Shown piece after piece: positions 61,270-64,000 of a stretch of DNA of 64,000 bases. Source of the DNA: Maribellus maritimus. Lineage in GTDB: Bacteria > Bacteroidota > Bacteroidia > Bacteroidales > Prolixibacteraceae. The notes below the pieces were generated by a model, which saw nothing but the letters and a program-made list of their open reading frames with translations, did no database searches and was not told the DNA's origin. The stretch is from positions 124,001 to 188,000 of the forward strand of contig NZ_JAIKLE010000004.1 of NCBI RefSeq assembly GCF_022267315.1, in the 5' to 3' direction. The translations under genes were made by a program, and so were the position numbers. Every line of letters begins with the position of its first letter. Positions within the stretch are counted from its first letter, which is position 1.

Positions 61270-63753
61270 ATGAGAAATACAATTATCTATGCCATAACGA
61301 TTGTGATGCTTGTTTCTTGCAGGCAGAAACAGGAGGAGTCGCAAGGACCCGTTCAGGTGAGCGGTATTTATCCGCAGTTGGCCTATTATAACAATGAAGG
61401 TGAATGCGGAACCGGTGCTGTTGTTCCATGGGCCGGCAGACTTTGGGTAATAACCTACGGGCCACATCTTCCGCATGGATCTTCAGATAAACTGTATGAG
61501 ATTACTCCCAATCTTGAACAAATAGTAAGACAGGAAAGTATTGGCGGAACTCCGGCAAACCGGATGATTCATAAGGAAAGTAGCCAGCTTTTTATTGGAC
61601 CATACGCAATTGACGGGCAGCGTAATGTAAAAGTGATTCCTTATTCAGAAATGCAGGGACGCCATACCGGAAATGCACGGCATCTGTTTCACCCGGAAGA
61701 GATGATATATTATGGTACAATGGAAGAAGGATTTTATGAAGTAGATGTAAATTCATTAAAAGTAACTGAACTTTATAAAGACGGGAATAACTCAAGTGGC
61801 AGAAAAGTAGAGCATGATGATACAGATGTGAACCCGGTAAATGCAACTCTGCCGGGTGCTCACGGAAAAGGTTTGTACTCAGGACAGGGAGTGATGGTAT
61901 ATTCGAATAATGGTGAAGCGACACAGGAAGCGCAACAAAAATTTGATGTGGAAGCCGGTTCATTGTCTGAGTGGGACGGAAAAAACTGGAAAGTGGTGCG
62001 TAGAAATCAGTTTGTTGAAATTACAGGTCCGGGAGGGATTTATGGAAATGTAAACCCGGAAACAGACCCGATTTGGGCGACTGGCTGGGATCATAAATCA
62101 TTGCTTTTGGGTGTTCGGAATCCGAAAACCGGTTGGGATTTTTATCGCCTGCCAAAAGCCAGTCACAGCTACGATGGCGCTCACGGCTGGAATACAGAAT
62201 GGCCGCGAATCAGGGACATTGGCACAGAAGTAAATCCCGAGTATCTGATGACCATGCACGGTATGTTTTGGGACTTCCCGGGAGATTTTTCAGCCCGACA
62301 TTCTGCCGGAATTCGTCCGCGTTCAGCTTACCTGAAAGTAATTGGCGATTTTACCCGCTGGAATGGTCGCCTGGTTTTTGGTTGTGATGATTCTGCACAA
62401 AAAGAGTTTTTAAATAAAAGAAAACAAAAAGGAAATATCGAAGGACCAGGGCAGTCTAACTCCAATCTTTGGTTTACAACACCTGAAAAACCAGATCAAC
62501 TGGGACCAGCGACGGCTTCCGGGGCTGTTTGGTTAAACGATGAACTAAATACCGGCGAATATTCTGAACCCTTTCTTTTTTCCGGTTGGGAGAAACGCTG
62601 CGCCTGGATTCAGAACGCTGGAAAAAATACTGTTGAGTTTAGTTTTGAGATCGATAAAAACGGGAACGGCGATTTTAGTCCGTTAAAAACAGTTGAGCTT
62701 GTACCCGGAAGTTCCCGGTTTGTTGAGTTCAGCGAAAATGAAGTTGGAGAATGGGTGCGTATCAGAGTAAATAAAGCAACAAAAGCTACGGTCAGTTTTA
62801 ATTATACCGATATAGATGTTCGAAAAACTTCAGCTGCAAAATTATTTGATGGAATAGCCACCATTGATGACAATGAAGTTTTTGGAGGACTTTTGTATGG
62901 GTTAGCGGACAGCCGGCGTGCACTTGGGGTTTCGGCTCTGAAAATTGAAAATGGAATAACTTCGGAAACCGGTTATTATGAATTGGACGAAAACCTAAAA
63001 TTAGTTTCGAAAGACGATTTGGAAACCAATAATTTTATCAGGGAGAAATTTGCAATTCCTGAAAATGTAGTTCGAATTGATAATTCTTCGGTTTTGGTGG
63101 TCGACGACAAAGGGCGCCGCTGGAGATTGCCTTTGGGAGATAAAGCTTATAAATCGCTTACCGACGAGGCCGAATTGCGTATTTGCAGAGAAGTAGCCAC
63201 CGAACGGGACCTGTTTAACTGCTCAGGAACTTTTTATGAATTGCCTGCTGAAAATGCAGATGGATTTGCAAAAATCCGTCCGGTTTCTTCTCACAGCTTC
63301 AGGATAAATGATTATGCGTCATACCGCGGGATGTTAGTTTTAACAGGACTTGACAGCGATGTAAAAGCAGGAGATCATATTGTCCGTTCCGACGATGGAA
63401 AAGCAGCAGTTTGGCTGGGCGTTATCGATGACCTGTGGGAAATGGGAAAACCCGTTGGACATGGCGGCCCTTGGAAAAATTCAGATGTAAAAGCAGGGCA
63501 TCCTTCGGATCCATATTTAATTGGTTTTTACGATAAACGTAGCCTTGAAATATCACACGACAACAAGGAGTCAGTGACATTCAAAATTGAAGTGGAACCG
63601 ATTGGCCACGGTCCCTGGATGCTGTATAAAGAAATAAACATTCAGGCGAGTGAAACCTACAGTTACGAATTTCCGTCAGATTTTCAGTCGCGCTGGATTC
63701 GGTTTGTAGCCAATAAAGAATGCACCGCGACAGCATGGCTGGAGTACAAGTAA
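61270..63753 (+). CDS. Large exported lipoprotein of unknown function, PUL-associated
   Basis: 827 aa from the ATG at 61270, which opens MRNTIIYAITIVMLVSC (lipobox); an ORF start at 61249 is less likely. Residues ~25-400 resemble a beta-propeller-like fold (YPQLAYYNNEGECGTGAVVP, RLWVITYGPHLPHGSSDKLY, GTMEEGFYEVDVNSLKVTEL, MHGMFWDFPGDFSARHSAGI). Residues ~420-530 and ~740-827 look like two related beta-sandwiches (ENEVGEWVRIRVNKATKATV, FQSRWIRFVANKECTATAWL), possibly carbohydrate-binding. No known catalytic motif was seen. It is the last PUL gene; role in glycan binding or an unclassified enzyme is possible. Confidence 0.75.
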   Translation: MRNTIIYAITIVMLVSCRQKQEESQGPVQVSGIYPQLAYYNNEGECGTGAVVPWAGRLWVITYGPHLPHGSSDKLYEITPNLEQIVRQESIGGTPANRMIHKESSQLFIGPYAIDGQRNVKVIPYSEMQGRHTGNARHLFHPEEMIYYGTMEEGFYEVDVNSLKVTELYKDGNNSSGRKVEHDDTDVNPVNATLPGAHGKGLYSGQGVMVYSNNGEATQEAQQKFDVEAGSLSEWDGKNWKVVRRNQFVEITGPGGIYGNVNPETDPIWATGWDHKSLLLGVRNPKTGWDFYRLPKASHSYDGAHGWNTEWPRIRDIGTEVNPEYLMTMHGMFWDFPGDFSARHSAGIRPRSAYLKVIGDFTRWNGRLVFGCDDSAQKEFLNKRKQKGNIEGPGQSNSNLWFTTPEKPDQLGPATASGAVWLNDELNTGEYSEPFLFSGWEKRCAWIQNAGKNTVEFSFEIDKNGNGDFSPLKTVELVPGSSRFVEFSENEVGEWVRIRVNKATKATVSFNYTDIDVRKTSAAKLFDGIATIDDNEVFGGLLYGLADSRRALGVSALKIENGITSETGYYELDENLKLVSKDDLETNNFIREKFAIPENVVRIDNSSVLVVDDKGRRWRLPLGDKAYKSLTDEAELRICREVATERDLFNCSGTFYELPAENADGFAKIRPVSSHSFRINDYASYRGMLVLTGLDSDVKAGDHIVRSDDGKAAVWLGVIDDLWEMGKPVGHGGPWKNSDVKAGHPSDPYLIGFYDKRSLEISHDNKESVTFKIEVEPIGHGPWMLYKEINIQASETYSYEFPSDFQSRWIRFVANKECTATAWLEYK

Positions 63754-64000
63754 AAAAATTGTTTGTAGTTGCAGAGGAGTAGTTGGTACAATAAGAAAAT
63801 CCTGAAAGAATGAATACGAAATAGCCCCGGCTTTTGTCACGGAGAGAATAAAAAGAGCCCAAAGTTAGGTTGAGGTTTGATTATCAGATTATCCGGGGGA
63901 TGCGAGCGAAAATAGTCATCAGTGCATTCAAACCTGCTGAATTGAAAAGCAGATAAAACCATACACCGAAAACAAGAGCCCCATAACGGACATTAACAAA
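63754..64000 (+). other. Window end, no gene recognised
   Basis: The final 247 nt contain no start-linked ORF of significance. A short frame (EYEIAPAFVTERIKRAQS) ends in TAG near 63865 and has no start; it is too short to call. No terminator hairpin for the 827-aa gene could be found. Confidence 0.4.

Noticed and set aside
1-64000. CRISPR arrays, tRNA or rRNA genes, insertion sequences, phage genes
   Set aside because: None was recognised by eye; the only tandem repeats found are within coding regions. A covariance-model scan for tRNA would be needed to be sure.

Overview
The window looks like the chromosome of a marine or sediment Bacteroidota, most likely of the Marinilabiliales/Prolixibacteraceae type; that placement is inferred from gene content, not from a marker phylogeny. 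The support is SusC/SusD outer-membrane pairs with an ECF sigma factor and a FecR anti-sigma factor, two proteins with type IX secretion C-terminal sorting domains, TAnnTTTG promoter -7 boxes, few strong Shine-Dalgarno sites, KDO synthesis (kdsA) and many SPII lipoproteins. No tRNA, rRNA, CRISPR array, integrase or insertion sequence was recognised.

Layout. 1-9235 (minus): a V/A-type ATPase operon read as USP-E-DUF2764-A-B-USP-D-I-K, with two universal-stress proteins embedded and no recognisable C, F or G subunit. 9469-20041 (minus): an exported phosphotriesterase-like lipoprotein, a DMT transporter, pheT, an exported metallophosphoesterase, a small P-loop protein, and an exported carbohydrate set (GH28, GH140-like apiosidase, PQQ-type propeller). 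20511-22235 (plus): sigma factor, one-TM protein and DUF4252 protein, closed by a clear terminator. 22342-23957: DUF432 protein and MscS channel. 23954-30194 (minus): a T9SS-exported M6 protease with eight Cys repeats and an M3 peptidase lipoprotein.

30449-34134 (plus): a three-gene unit of Tat-exported enolase-superfamily enzyme, BASS-family transporter and Sec-exported RraA-type aldolase. I infer a periplasmic acid-sugar or hydroxy-acid breakdown route coupled to uptake of the keto-acid product. 34236-37203: a STAS/SEC14-like protein, a TTG-initiated ECF sigma factor with a four-TM partner, a decayed NAD(P)-binding gene and a membrane protein. 37860-44182: DUF6807 protein, SpmA-SpmB fusion, a kdsA-DinB-Dabb operon, and a T9SS protein made of 14 Trp-rich repeats.

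44503-63753 (plus): a polysaccharide utilisation locus. An ECF sigma factor and FecR control a SusC with an N-terminal STN signalling domain, followed by SusD, GH92 alpha-mannosidase, GH10 endo-xylanase, GH16 endo-glycanase, GH78 alpha-L-rhamnosidase, an S1 sulfatase and an unrecognised 827-residue lipoprotein. Together they point to a sulfated heteropolysaccharide containing rhamnose, xylose and mannose. The locus contains a decayed second GH16 copy and what looks like the decayed front end of another sulfatase, so it appears to have been remodelled recently.
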